Positions 11,756 through 21,668 of a DNA stretch of 64,000 nucleotides are shown piece after piece (the stretch's first letter is position 1; every line of letters starts with the position of its first letter). Below the pieces are notes generated by a model. The model saw only the letters and a list, made by a program, of their open reading frames with translations, searched no databases and had not been told where the DNA came from. Source of the stretch: Armillaria gallica (Eukaryota > Basidiomycota > Agaricomycetes > Agaricales > Physalacriaceae); NCBI GenBank assembly GCA_037576215.1, contig JBANDB010000001.1, positions 7,440,001 through 7,504,000 on the forward strand, given 5' to 3'. The translations under genes were made by a program, and so were the position numbers.

Positions 11756-12126
11756 TGTTACGATTTATTCATTTTTCTAGCCTTGGCACCATGGCATCAT
11801 GGCACCTCGGCCATAAATCGCAACTTGTATGACTTCGACTCCTGGCATACACGAGGTTACCATACGTCGAACATGATTGACAGATGGACAAGTAGATACA
11901 AACAATGGATGAACCAGTATATAAGTAGAGCAGCTCTCAGCCTTGTACCCTAGCTTCGAGCTACAACTTAATCATACGGACTTAGCTTCTCCTCTTAACA
12001 AGTCTAGAGCTTAACACGTTATATGCCTCGCTGTAGCAAACTCCACGGTCCTATTGCCCTGCCCAAAGTGAGAGGCAGTGTAGCATTAGTGCACCTTGTT
12101 TGTTATTCCTGAGTCCGACCATAACA
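11756..12126 (+). repeat. 5' LTR (371 bp)
   Basis: It runs from TGTTACG to CATAACA. It contains a TATATAAG box at 11918-11925 and a predicted transcript start at about 11952. Compared with the 3' LTR I count 14 substitutions, 13 of them transitions, and one 10-bp repeat-unit length difference near the start. Confidence 0.95.
11918..11952 (+). promoter_or_regulatory. LTR promoter: TATA box and predicted start
   Basis: TATATAAG is at 11918-11925. The predicted start, A at 11952, is 34 nt downstream of the box's first base. It is chosen because AGCTTCGAGCTA (11952-11963) is complementary to the primer-binding site, as expected for self-priming. Confidence 0.55.
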
Positions 12127-12128
12127 GT

Positions 12129-12140
12129 TAGCTTGAAGCT
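12129..12140 (+). promoter_or_regulatory. Primer-binding site of self-priming type
   Basis: TAGCTTGAAGCT starts two bases after the 5' LTR. It pairs over 12 nt, with one G-U wobble, to AGCTTCGAGCTA at the predicted RNA 5' end in the LTR. I saw no obvious match to a tRNA 3' end. This is the arrangement used by Tf1 of fission yeast, in which the RNA folds back and primes itself. Confidence 0.6.
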
Positions 12141-12179
12141 TTCTACTAAATCTCCTAACGTTCACCACAGAGATCTTTT

Positions 12180-12641
12180 ATGCCCTCGAACCGAAACAAA
12201 AGGAATCCTGCTCCCAAGAACTGATGAAAGAACCCCGACGAGAAATACAAAGCTAGACCTTGTTGTTGATGACCAACAAACTGGAAAGGAAGAAAACACC
12301 CGAAACAACCATGAACCCCCAACTCCAGAGACAACTACAACCATGAAGGACCATATGACTGCTGTGGTTATGATGACTACAGCACCAACATTGACTGAGG
12401 AACCAACACTGATTCACGCCATTGGGCAGTATCAGCTCTACCTCCTCCACCTCCTCCTTACTCCTGCATGCCCAGGTGGCCATCAGGAACAATCATCACA
12501 ATTGTCATCTCCGGAACCCTCTTACTCACATCCCTCATCGGATTACTCATTATCAGTGGGTATTTCGTTATCCAGAAACTAAAAGCATGGAGAACTAGAT
12601 GAATCCAGAACCGACTCCTATCATGGCTTCCCACAGCCTAA
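12180..12641 (+). pseudogene. Leader ORF-a: basic/Pro-rich single-pass membrane protein
   Basis: This frame runs from ATG 12180 to TGA 12600-12602, or to TAA 12639-12641 if that TGA is also a decayed Arg codon. It encodes a Lys/Arg-rich N-terminus, a Tyr/Asp-rich middle (GYDDYSTNID), a run of six prolines, one long hydrophobic helix beginning at IITIVIS (12492-12560) and a basic tail, QKLKAWRTR. Six further in-frame codons are TGA. It is located between PBS and gag, where Ty3/gypsy elements normally have untranslated leader. The function is unknown. Envelope-like, viroporin-like or gag-membrane roles are only speculation. Confidence 0.45.
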
Positions 12642-12772
12642 GCCCTGACCAACAGGCACTATTGTTCCTAATGGTCACCTTCCTCCTCCTTGCCTACTAC
12701 CAACTGCTCGTTCTAAGGAATGACATCAACCGACATGCATGCCAACTATGGCGTGACCAGAACCAGAACTAA
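12599..12772 (+). CDS. Leader ORF-b: 57-residue membrane peptide
   Basis: This frame is intact, ATG 12599 to TAA 12770-12772, in a different frame from ORF-a. Its ATG overlaps the TGA at 12600 (ATGA). Residues 20-39 are hydrophobic (ALLFLMVTFLLLAYYQLLVL), followed by a charged tail (RNDINRHACQLWRDQ). An overlapping start-stop of this kind can allow re-initiation, but that is inference. Confidence 0.45.
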   Translation: MNPEPTPIMASHSLSPDQQALLFLMVTFLLLAYYQLLVLRNDINRHACQLWRDQNQN

Positions 12773-12885
12773 CCTGGGATGAAGAGGTATTCTTCACCAT
12801 CCTCTTCTTTTGGGTACAGATCTTCCTGTACCAGATCCTTGCCATATACGACAACCTATACCGAATTCGCCAACAACGGCGCTGA
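12739..12885 (+). pseudogene. Leader ORF-c: 48-codon membrane peptide
   Basis: This frame runs from ATG 12739 (overlapping ORF-b by 34 nt) to TGA 12883-12885. One internal TGA lies at 12754. After an acidic PEPELTWDEE stretch comes a hydrophobic helix, VFFTILFFWVQIFLYQILAI, and a basic end, YRIRQQRR. The stop overlaps the ATG of ORF-d (TGATG). Confidence 0.4.
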
Positions 12886-14282
12886 TGACCCCTGACCTGA
12901 GTAATACTCAGCTAGTCGCCCTCAGCTCCACCATAGCCGGAACCATCCTTGTCTTTTTCTTCACTGCTCTCATCCTCTTAGCCTTCAGGGAAATGATCCA
13001 ATACCATCTGCAGCAACGAGGACTGCTAGTACCAGTCCACATCCCACGAGACCCAACCAATGCAGAACTAAGAAGGTATGTCTTCCCCGAAAGAAGATTC
13101 CCCGGAGCATACCCCCCAGAACCTAGACATTCCACTACCACCACCGACACCCTCTCCCGTGCGAACTCAATGATTACAACAACATCGTCACGCCAAACAA
13201 ACCGAAACAGGGCCAGGCTCGACCTCTCACATGACTCCTCAGGGGAGTTCTTCGAGAGTAAGGAGGAGTTCTGCACCTCCGAGATACTCTGAAACGTGAC
13301 CCCCGGACCCAGCAATGTTCCGAGAACCCCCAGTCCAGACACCGTCCCCAATACCAGGCTGGTATGGACTGAGGTACTTGACGGACCCGATCTGGATGAC
13401 AACCCCAATGACCTGAACCACTCTGCTGGGACCTGGCAACCAGCAGATACCCATGCCAACCTACGGGTTCGGAACCAGCCAATGGCCCTGCCAAACCTCC
13501 CAGGCTCTGCCACTGCAGAACTGGGAATACACGAGGTTATCACCATTCACGACACCGACACCAACGACCCCGCTCCTGCATACCCCAGTGGCCCAGCGCC
13601 CGTCCTACACTGCCGTATTGGCATATGACCCCAGGTGGTCGTCCCTGCCCCTGCGCAGCTCTGAACACTCAGGGCATTCCCCGACGAGTCCGACACAGAG
13701 GACTCCGACTCCCCAGGTGAGGATTTTATCACCTATTGACAGCAGATCATCTATGACCATGAATTCGACCCCCTCCAGTATGATCATGAGGGGAACGAAT
13801 GAATCGCAGGAGACCCGTTCTATGTTGGAAGGGCCGACTTCGATTGGCCAGAGCTATCAGTCTGAGATCGTGAGATCCTCGGACCCGAACAAACCACTGC
13901 CTGGGACCTCAGGTGGCAGGATGTGGAGTGAAGATTCTCCACACACAATCGCCGTGTACGAGAACCCATGGGCTATTACCTCGCCATCAAGTGAGGAGAT
14001 CCCCTCACCGGAACCCTCGCCCAATGACACGATACGATCCTGGCTCGCATCTACGCAAACCAGAACCGGGACCAGTTTCCCCCATCAGAGGGAAACCAGC
14101 TACGCCATGTCCGGTATCGGACGAGTGATGAACAGAGGGAATTGGAGGACACCCTCCGCCCTCTCGTGGCCAGAGAGAATGACCGTCTTCAGAACCGCAC
14201 TTCCAGGACAACCCTCTGAGGGGTTTCGATACCCCTACCCACTGGGCTTCATTCCTTCCCAGAACCTGGAGGACATCCCTGA
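12885..14282 (+). pseudogene. Leader ORF-d: membrane-anchored protein with long acidic/Arg-rich tail
   Basis: This frame starts at ATG 12885 and is open to about 14280 apart from about ten TGA codons (for example 13290, 13626, 13662 and 13737). Residues about 10-35 form a hydrophobic helix (STIAGTILVFFFTALILLAF), followed by Ser/Thr-rich, acidic and Arg/Asp-rich segments such as DESDTEDSDSPGEDF and EPMGYYLAIK. The charge pattern is protein-like. A competing frame (13453-14337) is open for 294 codons but is low-complexity Ser/Thr/Pro; I take it as the shadow, with moderate certainty. No homologue was recognised. Confidence 0.4.
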
Positions 14283-14355
14283 CTTCTACATCGGACCACT
14301 ACCTGACTTGCCACCGAAACAACAAAATCCACGATGACCCAGGTATCAAGGCCCA

Positions 14356-15648
14356 ATGACAAGCTTCCTTCTGGCAGGGGCCAGACAAGGAGCAGAAGTG
14401 GAAATGGAGGAAGGACAAGGAGCTGGCCAGGTGCTGCAGGAGATGGCAGAACAGAGGATGGCACGACTAGAAGCCATACTCACCCAGATGAGAACTGAAA
14501 ACATACAGCTACGGGATGACCTAGCTAATGCATGAAGAATGCCCGACAGACAGCGGGCACCCCAACCCGGTCCGGATCCTGACCACTTCTCAATACCTCG
14601 ACCACTGTCCAATACAAACCCGCTGCCCTTCGGACCTGTCAGAACCTGGGACAAAGATCACCCCCCTGTGATGGCAGGGGTGAAACCTGTGCTCCTCAAT
14701 ACCCCAAGGAAATTTGATGGGAAGCACGATGACATCAAACACTTCCTAGGAGATTGTGTGACCTACTTCTCGGTCTTTCGCGCTCATTTCCAGGGACTAT
14801 CATCTCTGATGATCCCCTTCCTTACCTCCTTCTTAGAAGGAGATGCTGAAAACTGGTGGGTCCACCGCCACAACGATTTCATCTATGTACCATGACCATA
14901 TGGACCAGGAGCCATGCTCCAAGAAATCGATGACTTCAATGTGGGGCCCTGATACCGATTCCCCTGATTTGAAGACTTCGAACTAGAATTCCACACGCAA
15001 TTCCGAGACCCTGCCATCGAACTAGTCCACGAGTGATGAATGGGAGAAATCAAGATGGGCAGCGATCCTGCCCATGTCTTCTTCCGAAAACTTGAGCAAG
15101 AGGCCAAACTGGCCAACCGACTCCAAGACCAGAGCGGCGACAGCTACCTTGTCTGAGCTGTCCAAAAAGGGATCCCCTGGTCCTACAGAAAAATCATTGC
15201 CAACATCAGTTACGGCATTCTGCAGGATTACCAGGAATGGAAGCGACACATCATTGAGATGTACAAAGAACGAGAGAAGCAGCAGGTCTTTAGTCAGACC
15301 CAGGGACTTGACCAACACCTGGACAAGAAGCCTCAATACCAGCAGAAGCAGATTGCTGGATTGAGCCAGAAGCACGTGCCAAAGGCGCCAACAGGTCCCT
15401 CCACGCATAAAGCCCTGAACCCACCAAGGAATGCAGGCAGACAATGGATGACCCCAACCAGCGCCAATGCGCGAATGCAAGTCAATTGCGCCCGATATAT
15501 GAAGGAAGGGCTCTGCTTCCACTGTGGGGGCAAGGGGCACCTTTCGAAAGACTGCAAGGAGCCAAGGCGGGAAGTATGGGTGGTGACGCAGGGGACAGAA
15601 GAGGTGCCCCTCATGGCGGAAACGAAGATAGAAAACGTAAAAGATTAG
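14356..15648 (+). pseudogene. gag: Gag polyprotein with CCHC zinc knuckle
   Basis: The nucleocapsid/capsid gene runs from ATG 14356 to TAG 15646-15648, about 430 codons. It starts with an alpha-helical, probably coiled-coil stretch (EMAEQRMARLEAILTQMRTE, about 14440-14500). The retrotransposon-gag core follows (KFDGKHDDIKHFLGDC, 14712-14760, and AENWWVHRHNDF). It ends in a CCHC knuckle, CFHCGGKGHLSKDC (about 15515-15556), and a short basic tail. At least seven in-frame stops interrupt it (14533, 14893, 14950, 14962, 15034, 15037, 15154), all TGA. Confidence 0.8.
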
Positions 15649-15656
15649 GTCGCTCT

Positions 15657-18600
15657 GGTTCTGATTCACCTGCAGCAACCTTGGACTTAACTGGTGTGCT
15701 TTCCCTTCCTGCTGGATGGTCTCATTCTATTTCATATGCAGACAATTTACCTACGCATTCAGCTATACCCCGACCCTCACATGCAGAGTTGGTTTTTACT
15801 TACGCGACTTACAAAGATATGAAGAACCCTGGACAAACGACGGATAATATATGGCCTACACGCCATACTTCAACTTTTACGCACCCAGTTACAGAATCAG
15901 TGAACTGATACGAACTCTTATGACACGATACTAACGAATTAACTATAGATGACCCCTCAAGTGCCCCCGAGAGGGCCAAACAAGGGACAGAGAGTCCCCT
16001 CTTAATGTATGCCGAAGAGGGGGAAACCTCTGCAACATGACTGGCTAATTGACTGGCAAGTAGCTCATTGCGAGTGAATGCATCAATCGAAAAGGCGACC
16101 ACCATATCGCCACCTATCTTAACGGCAATACCTCGATCTAGTGACCCTGCGACTGAAGGTGATTCCAAGGACAGTGGGGCGTTAGATGCAAGAAAGGCGT
16201 GACCAGATGGGGCAGGTGCTCTGGCGACTTCGCTTGCAAAGACTCGCTATCAACCTGACGAAGCAGCCCTCCAGGCTCAGAAAATAGCTGTGGTGAAATC
16301 CGGCTTGGATATGGGGAATACTGCAAGGACAGATAAACTGGTAGGCAGAGTTCATGCTGCCAAGGTGAAGATCCCTTCCCGTGACCGGTCACAGGGTCTG
16401 CGCCCACCTTCACAGGAAATAGATCTGATGATGAAGGCTGAAGGGAGATCGGGGACTCCGAAAGTAACGAGGGTCCCTATGGGAGTGCAAGCTCCCTTTA
16501 TGGGCCTGAGAGTAGATGACAAAGTTGGTAAGTCCACGCAGCATGCGGCCCTAACCGAGTCCAGTGCTCTTTCGAGCGACACTCCCAGGAGACAAGTCAC
16601 CTCCAGTCCCCTACCCATGACTGGGTTGGATGACCGAAGACCTGCTGGATGCGCAGCAGCCCTGACTGACAGCAAAGCCGAAAGGAAGAAAGCCACTAGC
16701 GCCCAGGTGGTAAAGAGGGGGCATGTAAGTATGATTGAGATACCCAACAAGGAGGACAACACCTCCTTCCTACAATGGCTCGCCAAAAGGAGCCCGACGA
16801 CATCCCTGAAATGAAAGGAAGCACCACTTCCGACACCCCCAGAAACCCCGAACCCGACGCCACCTGAATCCCCGACTCATGCAATAAAGTCTTTGCCCAA
16901 CAAAGGGACAGTCCCACCAACGGTAGCTGAACCTGTTAAGGTCAGTGCAAAGGTGCAAGAAGTCCCTCACCGTTGGATGAAGCCCTTCGAAGTTGACTGG
17001 ACTCTGCACTTCATGCGAGAAGCCGAAACGAACACCGGAGCTCACTCCTGACTATGCCTCTGGATACACAAAGAATGCATCCACGAGCTGACCGATGAGT
17101 TGATTGAACAACTCTGAACCGAAGACTGGGAAATGGCCCGAGAATGGCTGTACGAACTCAAGGAACCCATTCAATATGTCCGCGGTTCCATGAGCGATTT
17201 GATGATCCCAGTCACCGTAGAACCCTGTACAGGACGGAAGGTCCTACACACGAAGGCACTGCTTGACAGCAGATGCACAGGAAGTGCCATCAACCGCACC
17301 TATGTCAAGGAACACCAGCTCGACACCAGAAAAGCAAAAGTACCCATACCAGTGTACAACGCTGATGGAACCCGCAATGTAGGCGGCGACGTGACCGAGT
17401 TCGTGGAACTCTGTCTGACGATAGGACAACACCGCGAGCGCATTGACCTTGCCATCACTAACCTCGGAACGAAGGATGTTTACCTCAGGCATGACTGGCT
17501 CAAACACCATAACCCGGTGGTTAACTGGAAAACTGGAAACGTGATTTTCAGACGCTGTCAATGCATAACAAATCACATCGAACTCCCCAATGCTGACCCA
17601 GAAGATCGGTGGGACGAAGAACTCGAAGAAGGCGACACAATTCTTGCTGTCCGAATGGAGGAGGAACTCGTCATCCGAGCCCTCCACCACGCAAACGACT
17701 TGGCTGCCAAAGCTAACGCCGACAAGCCAAAGAAGACTTTTGAGGAGCTGGTACCAGAGCATTACCACTCCTTCCGCAACCTATTCTCTAAAGAGAATTT
17801 CGATGAACTTCCCGAATGTAAACCATGGGATCATGCCATTGAACTTATCCCGAATGTGAAGTCTACCTTGGATTGCAAGGTATACCCTTTGAACTCAACC
17901 GAGCAGGAACAACTCGACAAGTTCCTCAATGAGAACCTCGAATCCGGACGCATCCATCCCTCGAAATCCCCGTTTGCCTCCCCTTTCTTCTTCGTGAAGA
18001 AAAAAGACGGCATGCTCTGACCAGTCCAGGACTATCGGAAGCTGAATGAAATGACCATCAAGAATTGATACCCACTCCCGCTCATCGGAGAACTGATCAA
18101 CAAGCTTCACAGAGCCAAGTACTTCACCAAGCTCGACATTTGTTGGGGATACAACAACATCCGAATCAGGGAAGGCGACGAAGAGAAAGCCGCCTTTCGA
18201 ACAAACCGAGGACTGTACGAACCAACAGTCATGTTCTTCGGGCTCACAAATTTGCCTGCCACCTTCCAGTGGATGATGAATGACATATTCAAAGACCTGA
18301 TCGCCGAAGGCAAGGTCACGATCTACCTGGATGACATCCTGATCTTCTCCAAAGATCTACACAAACACCGACAGATCGTATGGCGCGTTCTTCAGCGCCT
18401 ACCAGAAAACAAACTTTTCCTCAAAGCGGAGAAGTGTGAGTTCGAAGTCCTCGAGACAGAGTACCTCGGAGTCATCATCAGCAAAAATTCAATCCAAATG
18501 GACCCTGTCAAAGTCACCAGCATCGCAGAATGGCCCGTGCCCCAAAAAAAGAAGGAACTACAATCATTCCTAGGCTTTACGAACTTCTATCGGAAGTTCA

Positions 18601-20942
18601 TAAAGATGTATTCGAAAGTGGTCAAGCCCCTAACACTACTGATGGGCAAGACCGAATGGACCTGGGGAAAGGCCCAGCAAGATGCGTTTGAAGAACTCAA
18701 ACGCCAAATGGCCGAGGATGTTATCCTCACCATCCCGAACAACGATGAACCGTTCAGAGTGGAAGCTGACTCCAGCGAAGGAGCAGTCGGTGCTGTTCTT
18801 AGCCAGCAACAGAATGGCATATGGTGCCCCATAGCCTTCATGTCAAAGTCACTCAGCGCCACGGAAAGGAATTATGAAATCTATGACAAGGAGTTGCTCG
18901 CAATCATGCTTGCACTCTTGGAATGGCGCCATTACTTTATGGGCACCAAACACGATGTAGAAATCTGGACGGATTACCAGAACCTCCAGTATTTCTGACT
19001 CCCACAGAAACTGAACCGACAACAGGTGCAGTGGGTGACGGAGCTTGCTGAATATCACTTCAAGCTCCATCACAAACCCGGTGCCCAGAACGTGAAAGCC
19101 AACTTGCTTTCCCGACGAAGCAACCACAACCAAGGAACCAAGGACAACGACGACATCATCATCCTTGAGGCTGCGCATTTCAGGGCATTAATCATGCCTA
19201 CAATGATGGAAACGCAGCAAACAGTCAAAGAAGCAATGCGACAAGAAGAGCTCTGGGACGACAGCATTGCCACCTCCCTGACCCACGAACAGGGCATCTC
19301 CTGACAAGGGGGGCTCCTATACTATGATGGAAGAATCTACGTACCCCGCAAAAAGACGCTACAGGGTGACATCATTTCCCAATATCACGACCATATCACC
19401 ACTGGCCATCCAGGGATCAAAAAGATGAAGGAGCTAGTGCTCCACAACTACTGGTGGCCCAAACTGAAGAAAGATGTCGAAGCCTACGTCAAAGGCTGTG
19501 AAACGTGTCAAAGGACCAAGTCAGACACCCACACAAAGACAGTGCCACTGCACCCGAACAAAGTACCAGTCGGGCCATGGATGCATATATCCGTTGACAT
19601 GGTCACTGGACTCCCCGACTCTAATGGCCATGACGCTATGCTTGTGGTCATCGACCGATTCTCGAAGGCAATCATCCCGATTGCCTGCAACACCGAATTA
19701 TCAGCAGAAGGATGGGCGCGCCTACTCAGAGATCATGTATACGCCTGCCATGGAATGCCTCAGGTCGTCATATCTGATCGAGGCCCGCAGTTCGTCTCCA
19801 AGTTCATGAAAGAACTTTACCGACTGCTCGATATTACACAGAACACATCGACGGCCTTCCACCCACAGACAGATGGCCAGACCGAACGAGTCAACCAGGA
19901 GATCATTAAATATCTCCAGATATTCGTGAACCACCAACAGAACGACTGGAGCAACTGGCTGCCACTGGCAGAATTCACCCACAACAACCGAGTGTATAGC
20001 ACCACAGGGAAGAGTCCCTTTATGGTGCTATATGGCTGACACCTGCGTGTCATGCCCAGAGTGACATGCGCCTCCCCACTCGCTAATCCCGCTGTGGAAG
20101 ACTTCACCAAAAAGATGACCCAAATCCACGCCGAAACAGAAAAAGCCCTCAATGAGGCCGCCAAAAGGATGAAAAACCAGTACGACAAACAATGGCACAA
20201 AGCGCACCCTTACCGAGTTGGTGACCACGTCTGGCTCAATTCCACTAATCTGAATCTCCCCAGACCAAAGAAGAAGTTGGACGACAAACGAGTCGGCCCC
20301 TTCTTGATCCTCGAAAAGGTGGGCACCAGCGCCTTCAAGCTCAAACTACTGCCCCACTGGAAAATCCACCCACGCTTCAATGAGAAGCTGTTGATCCCAT
20401 ACATGCCACCCATGTTCCCAAACCAGGAGCTGCCACTGCCACCTCTACCCGACCTCATTGAAGATGAAGATGAATACGAAATCGAAGAGGTCTTTGACAT
20501 GAAACCTAGACAGGTACACAGACGATGAGGATAGAAATCCAGAACAACGACGGATTACTTCGTCAAGTGGAAAGGCTGGACTCGGGAGCACAACTCCTGG
20601 GTATGCGAAGAAGACATGGAACACGCACAAGAAGCAATAGAAGAGTTTGAAGCACGACGCGACTCAGTGAAACACATTGAAACCAAACCTGACGAAAACA
20701 AGCATGTCACCATGATCCTTGACTTCAAGTACGAAAAGAATGACAATGACAAGTGGGAGAGATCCTACCTCACACAGCGACTTGATGGGAAACAGAAGTG
20801 GGTAAAGGACCCAGACGTAACTGTCTGGGGACACCTCATCTGGGAATACTGGAACAGCACCAGGAGCGACACTCCTGATGAAGACGACTTCAACAATGAA
20901 TATGGCAGAGATCCGCCTGACCTTGGCAAACATGCCCTATAA
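15657..20942 (+). pseudogene. pol: Pol polyprotein (PR-RT-RNaseH-IN-chromodomain)
   Basis: Pol lies in the -1 frame relative to gag; its open frame overlaps the gag end and the start is approximate. A long linker comes first. The protease motif is LLDSRCTGS (17262-17290), where the usual DSG is DSR. RT shows KLDICWGYNN and YLDDILIF (about 18328). RNase H shows VEADSSEGAVGAVLSQ and WTDYQNLQYF. Integrase has an HHCC finger (H19388... CETCQRTK), WMHISVDMVTGLP, VISDRGPQF and TERVNQE for the DDE triad. A chromodomain follows (YEIEEVFDMKP...YFVKWKGWTREHNSW, 20478-20600), then an acidic tail to TAA 20940-20942. Stops include TGA at 15906, 15921, 16812, 18018, 18066, 18996, 19302, 20037 and 20526, and a single TAG at 20532. 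The copy is inactive. Confidence 0.9.
20478..20655 (+). other. Integrase C-terminal chromodomain
   Basis: The order YEIEEVF, YFVKWKGW and NSWVCEEDM is the conserved aromatic pattern of a chromodomain. Such a domain at the integrase end defines chromoviruses and is thought to steer insertion into histone-marked chromatin. TGA and TAG codons fall in its loop at 20526-20534. Confidence 0.85.
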
Positions 20943-21111
20943 TGGGGATAGCTATGGGCCCCACTCATGACATTCATGACAATTATGACACTGTATTTTT
21001 AAAAGCCAACTTTAATTTTCCGAAACCACGTCGCAGTGTCTTTAGGCCCTATCGCATCACCGCCAGACCTGGGAATACCTCTTCCTTCGTTCAGAACAAA
21101 GGGTGCTGGAT

Positions 21112-21282
21112 ATGTCACACACCGACTGGTATAGTCTCCTCGCGGAGGAGGCTCAGCATGATGATGATGACTTAATTGGTTCTGGGAGCAACAGGACGAC
21201 GCTGCCTGAAGCGCTTTGTGGGATAACAAAAGCCTACAAAATTCTACAAGCAGTCAGGACACCTGCCTTAACGAGGGGGTGA
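21112..21282 (+). CDS. Possible 3' accessory ORF of the chromovirus
   Basis: A frame from ATG 21112 to TGA 21280-21282 encodes 56 residues (MSHTDWYSLLAEEAQHDDDD at the start). It ends inside the polypurine tract. The mixed, acidic composition looks protein-like. No homologue was recognised, and it could be chance. Confidence 0.25.
   Translation: MSHTDWYSLLAEEAQHDDDDLIGSGSNRTTLPEALCGITKAYKILQAVRTPALTRG
21273..21282 (+). promoter_or_regulatory. Polypurine tract
   Basis: GAGGGGGTGA directly precedes the 3' LTR and is the expected primer for plus-strand DNA synthesis. Confidence 0.75.
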
Positions 21283-21663
21283 TGTTATGATTTATTCATT
21301 TTTATTCATTTTTCTAGCCTCGGCACCATGGCATCATGGCACCTCGGCCATAAATCGCAACTTGTACGACTTTGACTCCTGGCATACACGAGGTTACCAT
21401 ACATCGAACATGATTGACAGATGGACAAGTAGATACAAACAATGGATGAACCAGTATATAAGTAGAGCAGCTCTCAGCCTTGTACCCTAGCTTCGAGCTA
21501 CAACTTAATCATACGGACTTAGCTTCTCCTCTTAACAAGTCTAGAGCTTAACATGTTATATGCCTCACTCTAGCAAACTCCATGGTCCTATCACCCTGCC
21601 CAAAGTGAGAGGCAGTGTAGCATTAGTGTGCCTTGTTTATTATTCCTGAGTCCGACCATAACA
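21283..21663 (+). repeat. 3' LTR (381 bp)
   Basis: It runs from TGTTATG to CATAACA. It is 10 bp longer than the 5' LTR because of one extra ATTCATTTTT unit near the start. The remaining differences are almost all CpG-type transitions. Confidence 0.95.
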
Positions 21664-21668
21664 CTACA
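21664..21668. repeat. Target-site duplication CTACA, right
   Basis: This is an exact copy of 11751-11755. Confidence 0.9.

Larger units (their letters stand above)
11756..21663 (+). mobile_element. Full-length Ty3/gypsy chromovirus (9,908 bp)
   Basis: This is a complete LTR retrotransposon with 371- and 381-bp LTRs (TGTTA...TAACA), a PBS, gag with a CCHC knuckle, pol in the order PR-RT-RNaseH-IN-chromodomain, a purine-rich tract and a 5-bp TSD. It differs from the usual plan by about 2.2 kb of extra overlapping ORFs between PBS and gag. Gag and pol lie in different frames (pol is -1 relative to gag). All frames are interrupted, almost only by TGA. It is inserted in an older LINE ORF1 and is much less CpG-depleted than its surroundings, so it is the younger element. 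Confidence 0.95.

Noticed and set aside
12908..13546. 212-codon minus-strand frame inside the chromovirus
   Set aside because: It lies antisense to ORF-d, is Ser/Arg/Gly/Val-rich without motifs, and is most simply a shadow frame.
13453..14337. 294-codon open frame as the start of gag
   Set aside because: It is low-complexity Ser/Thr/Pro without a gag motif, and the overlapping frame of ORF-d has a more protein-like residue pattern. The gag-like part begins at about 14356. I keep this as the weaker reading, not as excluded.
12180..20942. TGA read as an amino acid (altered code or selenocysteine)
   Set aside because: The replaced residues fit Arg, the LTRs show the same CpG decay, and host-type genes here end normally in TGA (for example 9756-9758).
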